Positions 34,498 to 43,273 of a stretch of 47,841 bases of DNA are shown one piece after another. The position numbers were made by a program, and so were the translations under genes. The notes under the pieces were generated by a model. It did not search any database and had not been told where the DNA came from. It saw only the letters and a program-made list of their open reading frames with translations. Each line of letters starts with the position of its first letter. Positions within the stretch are counted from its first letter, which is position 1. Location: the NCBI GenBank assembly GCA_024653775.1, contig JANLHZ010000301.1, positions 1 through 47,841 of the forward strand, read 5' to 3'. This DNA is from Planctomycetota bacterium. Lineage in GTDB: Bacteria; Planctomycetota; UBA8742; JACQVU01; JANLHZ01.

Positions 34498-34510
34498 CGC
34501 CGTAAAGTTG

Positions 34511-36946
34511 TTATTCAACCATCTTCCATGTTCCGCCGGTTTTAAGCGCGAGCGCTTCCATCAGACGGATTTTGTGTCGACCGCCGTTGTCCCGATCGGC
34601 AATCATTTGCCTACCCTGACCGCCGACTTCAATCACGTTGATCTCGACGTCGTAAAGTTCAGCCCAGTCTGTAACGTGTTTATAGATTATTTCCACGTCG
34701 GTGATACTTCCGCCGTCCAAGTCGCCATTTGTTACGAGATAGATCGTATCCGGGACGCTTTCGAAATCCATTGCGACCGCGTCGTGGAACGCAGGCGCTC
34801 CAAAGCGATGTCCGGATGAATAGTAATGGAAAATCGTATCGAGCGCTTCGAAAAGCGCTGACTGGTCAGTACTTTCGCTAACCGATCGCATCCAACCAAA
34901 CAAATCCAAACGCGTAGCGGCGACGTTTCTTTTCATCAAGGTGCCCGGAAATGGAAAGTGCTGTTCATCGTCGAAGAACACGCACCCTATGAGGGAATTT
35001 CCATCCATGTTCCTGATAGCGCTGATCGTCTCACGTTTAGCTTCAGACAAATACGAGATTTCTGGAAGATTGTTTGAGCTAATCGGGTCTGTTTCTCGAG
35101 GTCGAAGTCGCTCGCTCCTGGAAAAGGAAGAATCGATAGCAAAAACCGCCGCGGTCGAGGCTACGGGAATGCCGAAAAAAGTTGGAAGCCCTACAATGTC
35201 TATTTCAGGAGCCGGTTCGTCGGCGCGAACGTATTTTTCACTTTGAATAGAATCGAAATTTATCGCGAGCCAATCACCCCAAAGCTCGATCTGCGGATAA
35301 AATGTTTGACCCGTCAGTTTCCAAAGTCGTTTTTCGAATTCGAAGAGCATTCTACCTGTTTGATTTTTCATTACTTCTATTATTTTCGGAATCGACGACA
35401 CCGAGCCCATTGCAACCAATCCGTCCAGCGCAGCCATACGCACCTGGCGGCTATTCGTCCCGAACATAACTCCTTCGATCTCCGAAATCGAAGCCGAACT
35501 GCCAATCCTGGCGAGAGCGCGCAACACTCCAGTCCTCACCCTCGGATCGATAACGCCTAACATCCGACGCAGATTCGCCACTGCGTCTCGATGGATCATC
35601 CAACCGTGATGTTCAATCGCGTCAAGAACTGCGATCAGCACGTCAACCGAAGATGAACCTAGCGCCTCTCCGGAAAGATACCTTATAGCGACTTCATCCG
35701 TGAATTCTTTCATCGCTTCTGCGGCTCGGATTTTGATCAGGTCCTTTCTCGCACAATCATTATGAAGACTTCTCAATTCCATCAGTCTTTCCTGCGTTTC
35801 TTCGTAGGAGGAATTCCATCGCATTTCCATCTGCAAACGTTCCAGTGCTTCGATCCCCGATTCCTCGTTGGATTTTGAAATCGGGATATCTCCGCTCACA
35901 ACGTCCATTAACTTCAGAATCGATTCCAGACTGTTGACGCGAACCGCAATACCGATTGCGCATAGATAGCCTGGGACAGTGTGCTTCATCCAGTGCCTGT
36001 TGAAATCGAGATCCCAGGTTTCGAGGGTAAAAGGCACTATAATTTCTTCATCCGCGATCTCTTCCCAATGCCCTACGTCATCCCAACCCGGCACGAATCG
36101 CTCGCTCGCTCGTAATGCGAAGTTGGAAGATATTTCCGATTCAGCGCCATATTGTGGCAAAGAATCGTCGATCATGACTTCGGTTCCGATGTCGCTATCT
36201 TCATAAGCCAACTTTTCGTCGGCGCCTTGATTCGCCCCAACGGTTGCGTTCCGATCCGACCGAATTTCATCGACTATTCCGTACACGTTCCAGATGAGAA
36301 AAAGGGACGCGAGACCCGCGATGCTGCCTAGCACAATCAGCGTTACGAGGCCTCCGCGGAGCGCGCGTTTCACCGGCGTGGGCGGCGCAACGATTTCGAT
36401 CACTCGAATCGCGGGCTGCTCTGAAATCGCCATAGGCAATCTGGCGCTCGCATTCGCCCGCGATCGCATCGGGGCGCTCGGATCGAGCACCTCCACGTCC
36501 GTCACGATGACAAGGTTCTGCGTCGAAGTGGAACTGCTCTCATTCTCAGGGATATTCGATAGTACGCTTTCGATGTATCGCGCGTCGTTCTCCTTAAGAA
36601 AACCGCGTTCGACCGCGACGTCGCGAATCCTTCTTATCTGGCTCCACTCATCGAAGCTGGTGCGCTGTATTTCCGCGCACTCGAGCGCTTCAGCGGACGT
36701 CATCAGTTTCGCAGCAACTGCCGCTTCCGCGAAACGCTGACAATCCCGCAGCATTCGAAGATAGCTCTGCTGGTGGAGAATCCGCTTTATGCCGGCTCGT
36801 TCGAGCGCGCCCTTATCCACTAGAATTCGTCCGAGTGGCGATCCAAGGCTTGATTTCTGCGCTCTGAGGGCGTCGTCACGCGCTCCGCTCGAAATAAGCC
36901 CGAGCGCGATGGCAACTTCGCCGAAGAGGGTTTCGCTTTGCTTCAC
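34511..36946 (-). CDS. GspE-N-like/HEAT/VWA membrane protein
   Basis: An 811-residue protein starting at GTG, with AAGGA 5 nt upstream. The N-terminus (about 1-125) contains GspE-N-like helical modules (LFGEVAIALGLIS...LGRILVDKGAL, AVAAKLMTSAEALECAEIQ, DVAVERGFLKENDARYI). After a Ser/Ala-rich linker comes one TM helix (about 205-230), then an extracytoplasmic part with HEAT-type repeats (about 410-540: ALARIGSSASISEIEGVMFG, ALDGLVAMGSVSSIPKIIEVM) and a C-terminal von Willebrand A-like domain with the MIDAS-type DSSFS (AVFAIDSSFS) and YLVTNGDLDGG. It probably senses or scaffolds proteins across the membrane. Codon use is less GC-rich than in nuoM next door. The same N-terminal module occurs in the protein at 39200. 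Confidence 0.75.
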   Translation of the reverse strand: MKQSETLFGEVAIALGLISSGARDDALRAQKSSLGSPLGRILVDKGALERAGIKRILHQQSYLRMLRDCQRFAEAAVAAKLMTSAEALECAEIQRTSFDEWSQIRRIRDVAVERGFLKENDARYIESVLSNIPENESSSTSTQNLVIVTDVEVLDPSAPMRSRANASARLPMAISEQPAIRVIEIVAPPTPVKRALRGGLVTLIVLGSIAGLASLFLIWNVYGIVDEIRSDRNATVGANQGADEKLAYEDSDIGTEVMIDDSLPQYGAESEISSNFALRASERFVPGWDDVGHWEEIADEEIIVPFTLETWDLDFNRHWMKHTVPGYLCAIGIAVRVNSLESILKLMDVVSGDIPISKSNEESGIEALERLQMEMRWNSSYEETQERLMELRSLHNDCARKDLIKIRAAEAMKEFTDEVAIRYLSGEALGSSSVDVLIAVLDAIEHHGWMIHRDAVANLRRMLGVIDPRVRTGVLRALARIGSSASISEIEGVMFGTNSRQVRMAALDGLVAMGSVSSIPKIIEVMKNQTGRMLFEFEKRLWKLTGQTFYPQIELWGDWLAINFDSIQSEKYVRADEPAPEIDIVGLPTFFGIPVASTAAVFAIDSSFSRSERLRPRETDPISSNNLPEISYLSEAKRETISAIRNMDGNSLIGCVFFDDEQHFPFPGTLMKRNVAATRLDLFGWMRSVSESTDQSALFEALDTIFHYYSSGHRFGAPAFHDAVAMDFESVPDTIYLVTNGDLDGGSITDVEIIYKHVTDWAELYDVEINVIEVGGQGRQMIADRDNGGRHKIRLMEALALKTGGTWKMVE

Positions 36947-37074
36947 GGGATTCCTTGCGATCAGGAAAATATCGGGCGTCAGAGGAAGTATAACCCGGAG
37001 CGGATTTCGAACAAGGCATTTCTTCGCTCGGCACGAAACACGGGATCCCGTAAAGAGTTTCGCGGGTAAAAGGC

Positions 37075-38889
37075 TTACGGCGCGGCCTGCGCAACCGTGG
37101 TCAGCGCGCCCTCAGGTATCAATCCGTGAAAGAACCCGGTGAACTCGGTGACGGTGCTGTCCATCACCTCGATTATAGGCGAAGGATACACTCCGAGGAA
37201 AATTATCACGAGCGCGAGCGGAACCAGCGTGAACGTCTCCCGCGGAGTCAAGTCCGTGAGGCCGAGGTAGTTCTGGTTCAGCGGTCCGAAGAAGATGCGC
37301 TGCATCATCCAAAGCAGATACGCCGCGGTGAGGATCACGCCGAGAACGGAGATCACCGTAAGCGTCTGGAACGTCACCGCTCCCGCCATAAACTGCGGCG
37401 CGGTCGACAGGTGCGCTCCGGACGAAAAACTGCCGAGGAAAACGAGAACCTCGCTGACAAAGCCCGAAAGTCCCGGAAGGCCCATACTCGCGAACAACGC
37501 GATTGTCATGATGGTTGTGTACGTGGGCATAACTTTCGCGATTCCGCCGAAGCCGCCGATCTGACGATGGTGCGCGCGATCGTAGATCACGCCGACCAGA
37601 AGGAACATCATCGCCGTGCTCGTCCCGTGGTTGAACTGTTGCAACGCGCCGCCCAAGACTCCCATGTGCGTACAGGCCGCGAGTCCGAGCAGGCAGAAAC
37701 CCATGTGGCTGACGCTCGAATACGCGACGAGTTTCTTCATATCGCTCTGCGCCATCGCGCACATCGCGCCATAGATGATGTTGATCACCGCGATTATCGC
37801 TATCGGGATCGCCATTGAAATCGCCGCTTCAGGGAAGATCGGGTAGCTGACGCGGAGGAACGCGTACGTCCCCATCTTCAGCAGCAGGCCCGCGAGGATG
37901 ACGCTGATCGCGGTCGGCGCCTCGACGTGCGCCCACGGAAGCCAAGTATGGAACGGGAACAGCGGCACCTTGATCGCGAACCCGATGAAAAGCAGGATGA
38001 ACAACAGTTGCCCTAGCGTAGGAGTCCAGCCGAGTATCGGATATAGTCCGCTCTGGTAGCTCTTTGCGATTGCGCGGTACTGCACGAGGTCGAAGGTTGC
38101 GTGCGCGCGGATGAACTGCGCGCCCTGGTCTGTGACCCCGAGGTTTTCGCGTTCGGATTCATCGAGGTCTGCGAGCGCAAAAAATTTCGCCACGCCTGTG
38201 TTTTCGTCTGTGACGTACGATCCCTGGCGGAATATAGCTTTGCCGTGGGCGGAATAGACCGTGCCTTCTTCGATGCGATCGACCTGCACGGGCGCATCGT
38301 CGCTCGCGAAGAACATGATAAGCAGCGCGACGAGCATCAGAACGCTGCCCGCCATCGTGTACAGGAAGAACTTGATCGCCGCGTAAACTCTCTTCGGCCC
38401 GCCCCAGATTCCGATGAGGAAGTACATAGGAAGCAGCATCACTTCCCAGAAAACGAAGAACAGGAAGAAATCGAGGCTGACGAACACGCCGTTCATTCCG
38501 GTGATTAGCAGCAGCATCAGCGCGAAGTAGCCTTTAACCTGTTTGTCGATCCCCCACGACGCGATTACGCTTACGAAGCTCACCAGCCCTGAAAGCAGCA
38601 CCAGAGGCACGCTGAATCCGTCGACGCCGAGGTGGTATTTGATGCCGAATTTGGGAATCCAGTTGTAGCTTTCCTCGAAGTAGATCCCCGCGGGCGAACC
38701 GGCCTTGTAGAACGTCCACACGATGATGACGCTGACGCAAAGCGACGCGAACGACGCCGCGGCGGCGATGCTTTTCACTATATCGCTGTTTCGAGAGTCC
38801 TTATTTGGAAGGAGGAGTATGAACAGCATCCCGAGTACCGGGATAAAGGTGAAAAGCGAAAGCAGGAATGACGAGTTGAAATCGAACAT
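37075..38889 (-). CDS. nuoM: NADH-quinone oxidoreductase subunit M
   Basis: An antiporter-like proton-pumping subunit of respiratory complex I in the inner membrane. The 604-residue protein is polytopic and keeps the key residues: Glu149 (FWEVMLLP), Lys307 in GFAIKVPLFPFHTWLPWAH with His314/His321, and KKLVAYSSVSHMG. It is longer than the usual ~500 because of a polar loop of about 70 residues (197-265, SDDAPVQVDRIEEG...GAQFIRAHAT) between TM helices. The gene is alone: nuoL and nuoN are not adjacent on either side, and the upstream neighbour is divergent. A TATTAT -10-like box lies about 70 bp before the start (38955-38960). No good ribosome binding site is seen. Confidence 0.95.
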   Translation of the reverse strand: MFDFNSSFLLSLFTFIPVLGMLFILLLPNKDSRNSDIVKSIAAAASFASLCVSVIIVWTFYKAGSPAGIYFEESYNWIPKFGIKYHLGVDGFSVPLVLLSGLVSFVSVIASWGIDKQVKGYFALMLLLITGMNGVFVSLDFFLFFVFWEVMLLPMYFLIGIWGGPKRVYAAIKFFLYTMAGSVLMLVALLIMFFASDDAPVQVDRIEEGTVYSAHGKAIFRQGSYVTDENTGVAKFFALADLDESERENLGVTDQGAQFIRAHATFDLVQYRAIAKSYQSGLYPILGWTPTLGQLLFILLFIGFAIKVPLFPFHTWLPWAHVEAPTAISVILAGLLLKMGTYAFLRVSYPIFPEAAISMAIPIAIIAVINIIYGAMCAMAQSDMKKLVAYSSVSHMGFCLLGLAACTHMGVLGGALQQFNHGTSTAMMFLLVGVIYDRAHHRQIGGFGGIAKVMPTYTTIMTIALFASMGLPGLSGFVSEVLVFLGSFSSGAHLSTAPQFMAGAVTFQTLTVISVLGVILTAAYLLWMMQRIFFGPLNQNYLGLTDLTPRETFTLVPLALVIIFLGVYPSPIIEVMDSTVTEFTGFFHGLIPEGALTTVAQAAP

Positions 38890-39058
38890 TGTTGGTTACT
38901 TGTAGTGGTTGATGCTTGTGGCTAGTTCCGGATGTGATTTGCTCGGATGACAACATAATAAACATCGCGGAAAGCGAATAACCATCCGCGCGACAATTTT
39001 TTATGATCTTCCAGCCGAACACCCGCAGCTACCTACTAAGCAACTAACGTAGGCACTT

Positions 39059-39111
39059 GGGACCGCGGTCGTCTATGTCCGCAAAAGCCGTCAAACGTCT
39101 CGTTTGACGGC
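39059..39111. repeat. Covarying hairpin units (GGGACC/GTCAAACG type)
   Basis: The second hairpin is perfect: GCCGTCAAACG (39087-39097), loop TCT, CGTTTGACGGC (39101-39111). It is preceded by a degenerate GCGG-tCG-TCTAT-G-tCCGC unit after TGGGACCGCGG, the same lead sequence as the unit at 43213. The triloop TCT is shared with the unit at 27707, although the stems differ. Confidence 0.65.
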
Positions 39112-39138
39112 TCCGAATTATCGATGTCGCTTGCTTGA

Positions 39139-39158
39139 GATAGTTTCTAACAACTATC
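39139..39158. promoter_or_regulatory. Inverted repeat, possible operator
   Basis: GATAGTT (39139-39145) and AACTATC (39152-39158) with a 6-nt centre, about 40 bp before the start of the 511-residue gene. It could bind a dimeric regulator. There is no independent support. Confidence 0.3.
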
Positions 39159-39199
39159 CACTAACAACAATCTTGACATTTAGACCGTAAAACGAAACC

Positions 39200-40735
39200 A
39201 TGGCCGCGATGGACTACGATACCGAAATGTTCGCGAAAATCGCAATCCGCAACGGGCTGATCTCCCAGGCCGCGCTTGTGGCGACGATCGACGTCATCGA
39301 ACGCGACGGCGGGGAGATAGCGGAAATCTGCGTTTCCCGCGGGTACTTGTCCCGTCAGGACGCGAAAGACATCGAACGAAGGAAATGGGAGGCGCGAATC
39401 CGCGACGAAGGACTTCTTTACGAGAAGGTCATCAAAAAGAACGGTTACTCGAGCGACGAACAGATCGAGCACGCGAAACGAACCCAGCAGAAGCTGTTCG
39501 CCCACCGGAAGGAAAGCACGCCATCGCTTTCGGAAATCCTGAAAGCGCAGGGGGCGATCACGAAGGAGCAGAAAACGAAGGTGGACGCACTCGTGACCAA
39601 ACTGTTCGAGAAGGCCCAGAAAGGCGAACTCGGGAAGGAAAGCTTCATCAGCGAGCTTCGAAAAACGGTCGAAAGCACTAGAAAAAGCGGCCCCGGCAAG
39701 AAAGTGATGGATTTCGACTTCGGGCATACTCCGCAGAACGTCAGGCCGCCCGGCGATACGAAACCGGGGTCCGCAGGAAGAAGCCCACGCGCCCACGCGA
39801 ATCCGAACGAGGAACCTGTCAGCCCCGAGCCGAAGGCGGTTTCTTCCACTGTTCCCGCAAAAAGCGACGGCGGAATCCCGATAGACACCGAGCCTTTAGA
39901 CGAGGAGGAGAACCCCTGCGCAATCTCCGCGATACTTATCGACGGAAGGCCTTCGTTCCTGCCGTCGACGTCGGAGGCGGATTTCTTCGGCTTCGAATCG
40001 AACGAATTCGACATTTCGGACCTGATGGAAGGCCGGGGGGTCGATGTTGGCGACATTCAGCGCGGCGAGTCGCGGAGAATGGCGCCGAAAAGAAACCAGC
40101 ATCACGATGACGACGAGGAGGGCATCGAGAGCATCGAGCCGATCAGAGAAATAAAGGCGAGACCGGCGCCAAAGCTCGGGGCGGAACCCGTAGTTCGGGG
40201 CCACGGCGTTCGCGAAGACGACGAAAACATCGCGTTCGACGAGACGATCGTCGATCAGAGACTTCTCCACGAGGACGAGGACGACGAGGAAAGCGAAGAC
40301 GAGGATTTTTCCACGGAACAGCTTGAGGTCGCGGACGATGAAGACCTGGATGAAATGTTCGACGACGAAGATGACGCGCAGGACGACGTCGCATATAAGG
40401 AAACGGTCCGCGTGGGCGATTACACACAGCCTAAGTCCCGGAAGGTGCTCAAAAAATCAGAGCGTGGCGGCCCCGGTGGAAAGAAGCGCGACCAGAGGGG
40501 AATCACCAGCAAGATCGCCGGGAAGGAGGATTTCGATCCGGAGCTTGACGATCTGTTCGAGGACGATCCGGGCACGAGGAAGACCCTGGACGTGAAAAAC
40601 AGATTCAAGTCGAAGGGTGGGCTTTCGAAGAAGTCAGACAAATCAGGCGGGTCGTCCGGCAAGATGGGGAAGAAGTCCTCCCAGGCGAAAGGAATTTCCA
40701 GCGGCAAATTCGGCAAGAAGAAAAAGAAACGATAA
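39200..40735 (+). CDS. GspE-N-like helical protein with acidic/basic disordered tail
   Basis: A 511-residue protein. Residues 5-140 carry GspE-N-like helical repeats (FAKIAIRNGLISQAALVATID, IAEICVSRGYLSRQDAKDIE, LSEILKAQGAITKEQKTKVDAL), as in many cytoplasmic regulators and secretion ATPases. The rest is low complexity: a Pro/Gly linker, a very acidic stretch (EDEDDEESEDEDF, about 355-380) and a Lys/Gly/Ser-rich basic end (KKKKKR). There is no TM or signal peptide, so it is cytosolic, and the charged tail may bind nucleic acid or partner proteins. A second ATG three codons later is equally possible because no ribosome binding site discriminates. It probably forms an operon with the gene 3 nt downstream. 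Confidence 0.75.
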   Translation: MAAMDYDTEMFAKIAIRNGLISQAALVATIDVIERDGGEIAEICVSRGYLSRQDAKDIERRKWEARIRDEGLLYEKVIKKNGYSSDEQIEHAKRTQQKLFAHRKESTPSLSEILKAQGAITKEQKTKVDALVTKLFEKAQKGELGKESFISELRKTVESTRKSGPGKKVMDFDFGHTPQNVRPPGDTKPGSAGRSPRAHANPNEEPVSPEPKAVSSTVPAKSDGGIPIDTEPLDEEENPCAISAILIDGRPSFLPSTSEADFFGFESNEFDISDLMEGRGVDVGDIQRGESRRMAPKRNQHHDDDEEGIESIEPIREIKARPAPKLGAEPVVRGHGVREDDENIAFDETIVDQRLLHEDEDDEESEDEDFSTEQLEVADDEDLDEMFDDEDDAQDDVAYKETVRVGDYTQPKSRKVLKKSERGGPGGKKRDQRGITSKIAGKEDFDPELDDLFEDDPGTRKTLDVKNRFKSKGGLSKKSDKSGGSSGKMGKKSSQAKGISSGKFGKKKKKR

Positions 40736-40738
40736 CGA

Positions 40739-41335
40739 ATGCGGGAGAAAACGAAAAAGCGAAACTGGGGGCCGTTCGTATTAGCGTCGATACTGTGCGC
40801 GATACTTTGGATCGCTACCGTCTGGACGCGCTCGTATCTTAAGATCGAAGCGGAGCATGGATCGTATGATTCCGTCTCCTGCCATCTCGAATTCGTCGCA
40901 TCGGTCGACCTTCTCGAAAGGCACTCTGAAGACGAATTCGGCAGACACTTTCTTGACGCGAGCATCGGTCCCGCGCACCCGGAACTGTACGAAGCGACGC
41001 AGACCGTGGATAACACGGATTTCGTGTACGAGGGTAGAAAACTGATAGAGACTACGTGCAGGTTCGAAAACGTCAACCCGCACAGAGCAGATAGAAACGC
41101 ATACTTCGATTCGAATCCGTATTACACGTGGGGAGGAAGAGAGTATTTGAGAGTAAGGGCGAATTACGACGAAACGACGATAAACCTCTACATTCCGAAG
41201 TCCGCGTTCGCCTACGACGAAAGCTCGCGGGAGCTAACCTTCCACGGAACCCTCGAACTTCGCGACGGCGCAAAACCGCGGTGGCTCAACATCAACGGAG
41301 AGGAAATCGAGATCGTGACGAACGAGGGAGAATAG
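40739..41335 (+). CDS. Single-pass membrane protein of unknown function
   Basis: A 198-residue protein with a basic N-terminus (MREKTKKRNW), one TM helix (GPFVLASILCAILWIATVW) and a ~170-residue extracytoplasmic domain rich in beta-type residues (VNTDFVYEGRK-like strands, YYTWGGREYLRVRANY). It was not recognised. The ATG lies 3 nt after the stop of the helical-repeat protein, so the two are translationally linked. The last base of its stop codon is the first base of the 40-bp tandem repeat. Confidence 0.7.
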   Translation: MREKTKKRNWGPFVLASILCAILWIATVWTRSYLKIEAEHGSYDSVSCHLEFVASVDLLERHSEDEFGRHFLDASIGPAHPELYEATQTVDNTDFVYEGRKLIETTCRFENVNPHRADRNAYFDSNPYYTWGGREYLRVRANYDETTINLYIPKSAFAYDESSRELTFHGTLELRDGAKPRWLNINGEEIEIVTNEGE

Positions 41336-41464
41336 AGATTTCAGCCACGCGCCCGATAGGGCGTCAAGGTTATCGAGATTTCAGCCACGCGCCCGATAGG
41401 GCGCCAAGGTTATCGAGATTTCAGCCACGCGCCCGATAGGGCGTCAAGGTTATCGAGATTTCAG
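41335..41464. repeat. 40-bp tandem repeat, 3.25 copies
   Basis: Units at 41335-41374, 41375-41414 and 41415-41454 are identical except one C/T change in the second, followed by the first 10 bp of a fourth. Each contains a small CGCCC-GATA-GGGCG hairpin. There are no spacers and no cas genes, so this is a minisatellite or REP-type array rather than CRISPR. Confidence 0.92.
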
Positions 41465-41571
41465 ATTGCAGATTGAACTTCTGCATTCTAACTTCCGACT
41501 TCTGCATTTTCTCACCATTCACTACCGGCAACTATTCCCTCGATCCTCGATCCTAATTTTCCGCCTACTGC
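41465..41571. repeat. Degenerate word cluster (CAGATTGCAG / CGATCCTCGATCC)
   Basis: Short degenerate repeats such as TTCTGCATT (twice) and TCGATCC (twice) continue from the tandem array to the stop of the next gene. They belong to the same type of intergenic word clusters as 4765-4797. Confidence 0.45.
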
Positions 41572-42657
41572 TCAGAACAGGTAGCTGAAACTCAGCACGC
41601 CCACCACCTTCGGCGCGGACTCCGTAAGCCCGGCGCTGACGCCGAGATCGACGGTGTAGCTCGATCCTACGAACCTCACACCCGAAGTGACGGTAAGCGC
41701 GTGCTCCTGATCTTCCGCAAGCCTCCGGTACGCGCGGCTGAATCCCTCGAACTGTAGCGGAAACACCACCGTCGGCGTGCGCCTCGACCACGGAACCGCC
41801 ATCCCGAATCCGTACACGAATATCGGCTTGGCGTCGTAATCCATGTTCGCGATCCGAATATCGCTGGCGAAAGAATATCCCCCCATCGCGTGAAGCGCGC
41901 CCCAGCCGTACTGCATTGTGCCGTTCAGGGTCGCGGAAGCGCCCCAAGTCCCTGCGGCGGTGTATTTTCGCGGGTTTCCAAGCTGACGCTGGGCAGTCGT
42001 TATCAACGCAAGCCCGCTGCCCTTCGTCCCGTAAGACAGAAACCAGTACTTGAAACTCAGCCTCATCTCCGACGGAGCGAACCACACTTTCTCAGTCAGT
42101 TCCGTCTGCGGCTGCTTGAACTTGTTTTCAAGGATCGTGTCCGCTCCGCTCGGGCGGGAGATCGCAAACACGGACAAACGCATCTCGAAGTAATCCAGCA
42201 TGCCGTAGCGCATTCTGGCGTAGCTCTTCGCGACCATGTTGTCGAAATCGGCCTTGAAACCGTCGAACTGGACCTCCTCGTCCTCGAATGCGAACTCGGT
42301 GCCAAGACGGAACTGATAGCGCTGCTTTTTGACGGTGACGACGCTTTCGAACTCCGGAACCAGCGTCAGGCTGTCGATTCCCTTCGTGTGCGTGACTTCG
42401 AACGGAGCCAGGGCAAGATGGTCGATGCGTTTGAACTGATCCCGCGCGAGATAATCCGATGGAGCGCCGAAACCCGTCATACCCTGGGCGTCCTCGTCCA
42501 TCATCACCGGCTTCGGTGCGGCGAGTCGCCAGGTCGGCCTTCCGTACCTGTGACCGAAAGAGGATTCCCCGTCGGACGGAATTCCCTGCGAAAACGCGGA
42601 CGCCGCGAACGCGAAGACGAGAAGGGTCGCGATGAGCGAAAATTTGATGTTCGTCAT
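41572..42657 (-). CDS. Outer-membrane beta-barrel protein
   Basis: A 361-residue exported protein. It has a signal peptide (MTNIKFSL...SAFSQ, cut near residue 24) and then a run of alternating strands rich in Tyr, Phe and Gly (YQFRLGTEFAFEDEEVQFDGF, MRLSFKYWFLSYGTKGSGLAL, VDLGVSAGLTESAP). It ends in LSFSYLF, with the aromatic terminal residue needed for BAM-dependent insertion. It may be a porin or a channel. No substrate is suggested. It sits at the 3' end of the minus-strand cluster but has its own promoter-like element at 42703-42711 and 183 bp separation from the gene before it. Confidence 0.75.
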   Translation of the reverse strand: MTNIKFSLIATLLVFAFAASAFSQGIPSDGESSFGHRYGRPTWRLAAPKPVMMDEDAQGMTGFGAPSDYLARDQFKRIDHLALAPFEVTHTKGIDSLTLVPEFESVVTVKKQRYQFRLGTEFAFEDEEVQFDGFKADFDNMVAKSYARMRYGMLDYFEMRLSVFAISRPSGADTILENKFKQPQTELTEKVWFAPSEMRLSFKYWFLSYGTKGSGLALITTAQRQLGNPRKYTAAGTWGASATLNGTMQYGWGALHAMGGYSFASDIRIANMDYDAKPIFVYGFGMAVPWSRRTPTVVFPLQFEGFSRAYRRLAEDQEHALTVTSGVRFVGSSYTVDLGVSAGLTESAPKVVGVLSFSYLF

Positions 42658-42702
42658 TTTGAGTCTGGAATGTGTCGGTATCGAAACGTGATATGCAGGC
42701 GG

Positions 42703-42711
42703 ATTCTAACA
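42703..42711 (-). promoter_or_regulatory. Extended -10 element before the barrel gene
   Basis: On the minus strand TGTTAGAAT (TG-n-TAGAAT) lies about 45 bp before the ATG. A matching -35 is not clear, which is tolerated in extended -10 promoters. Confidence 0.4.
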
Positions 42712-42840
42712 TACCGTCCGCGCTCTCCTGGAACCAGAAATCAGAAATTAGAAACCGGAGCGCAACGCCTGATCAAAACCTGATCCGCCGCTTCTACCTT
42801 CTCGCAAGCTGCTGGAGCACCTGCGTCTCCTGGCGAGACT

Positions 42841-43146
42841 TCAAACTCCCACAACCTCCGCAGCGGTGCTCACCGTGAGCGTGGCGGTGTAATCGGCCTG
42901 CTGAGGCAGAACGACCTGCACATAACGCACGTCCTGCAGAAATCCGAGATTCAGACGAATCGCGCCCGCAATCGTCACAGGAGGGTTGCTGTCGAACTGG
43001 AGGTATCCGAATGGACTCAGCAGCGGCGCGGGCGGCACTCCGTTATACATTACTTCGAACTGAAGCGTGGTCCCGCGGATATACACGTTCGTATTGACGG
43101 GTCCCTTGGATAGATCGAACATGAATTGTCTCAGATTCGCAGCCAT
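42841..43146 (-). CDS. Small beta-rich protein with N-terminal RxFxFDLS tag (paralogue 1)
   Basis: A 101-residue protein. It begins MAANLRQFMFDLSKGPV and continues as a beta-rich domain with FEV, YLQFDSNPPVTIAGAIRLNLGF and VRYVQVVLPQ. These elements align throughout with the 98-residue protein at 43274, so the two are paralogues of a family I do not recognise. There is no signal peptide or TM helix. AAGGAG lies 6 nt before the ATG. Directly after its stop another frame reads a short peptide (ending LQQLARR) that is too short to call. Confidence 0.75.
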   Translation of the reverse strand: MAANLRQFMFDLSKGPVNTNVYIRGTTLQFEVMYNGVPPAPLLSPFGYLQFDSNPPVTIAGAIRLNLGFLQDVRYVQVVLPQQADYTATLTVSTAAEVVGV

Positions 43147-43166
43147 GATTTTCTCCTTGATTTAAT

Positions 43167-43273
43167 TCTCCCTCCGGGAGAAGGTGCCCGAAGGACGGAT
43201 GAGGGCTATTCCTGGGACCGCGGACGTCCCCGTCCGCGTTTAATTCCAATTATTAATTCTTAATTATTAATTG
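43167..43273. repeat. Intergenic repeats: CTCCCTCCGGGAG unit, hairpin unit and TTAATT words
   Basis: 43167-43206 is a CTCCC-TCC-GGGAG hairpin followed by GGTGCCCGAAGG and GGATGAGGGCT, a sequence type common between genes in many bacteria. 43213-43238 is a covarying hairpin unit (GCGGACG-TCCC-CGTCCGC) led by TGGGACC. 43239-43273 is a set of ATTAATTCTTAATT words. Confidence 0.6.

Larger units (their letters stand above)
38890..39199. other. Divergent nuoM/39200 intergenic region
   Basis: 310 bp without a gene. It holds a -10-like TATTAT for nuoM (minus strand, 38955-38960), the covarying hairpin unit at 39059-39111, a short inverted repeat at 39139-39158 and a TTGACA hexamer at 39173-39178 that lies too close to the next start codon to be its -35 box. 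Confidence 0.5.

Noticed and set aside
34086-34505. 139-codon plus-strand ORF over the structured RNA
   Set aside because: Its sequence is not protein-like, it has no ribosome site and it overlaps a promoter, stable stems and a terminator on the other strand.
41335-41464. CRISPR array
   Set aside because: Repeats are directly adjacent without spacers and there are no cas genes.
42786-42842. Short minus-strand peptide after the 42841 gene (ending LQQLARR)
   Set aside because: It is only about 15 codons with no ribosome site. It may be the remnant of a frameshifted C-terminus, but this cannot be supported.
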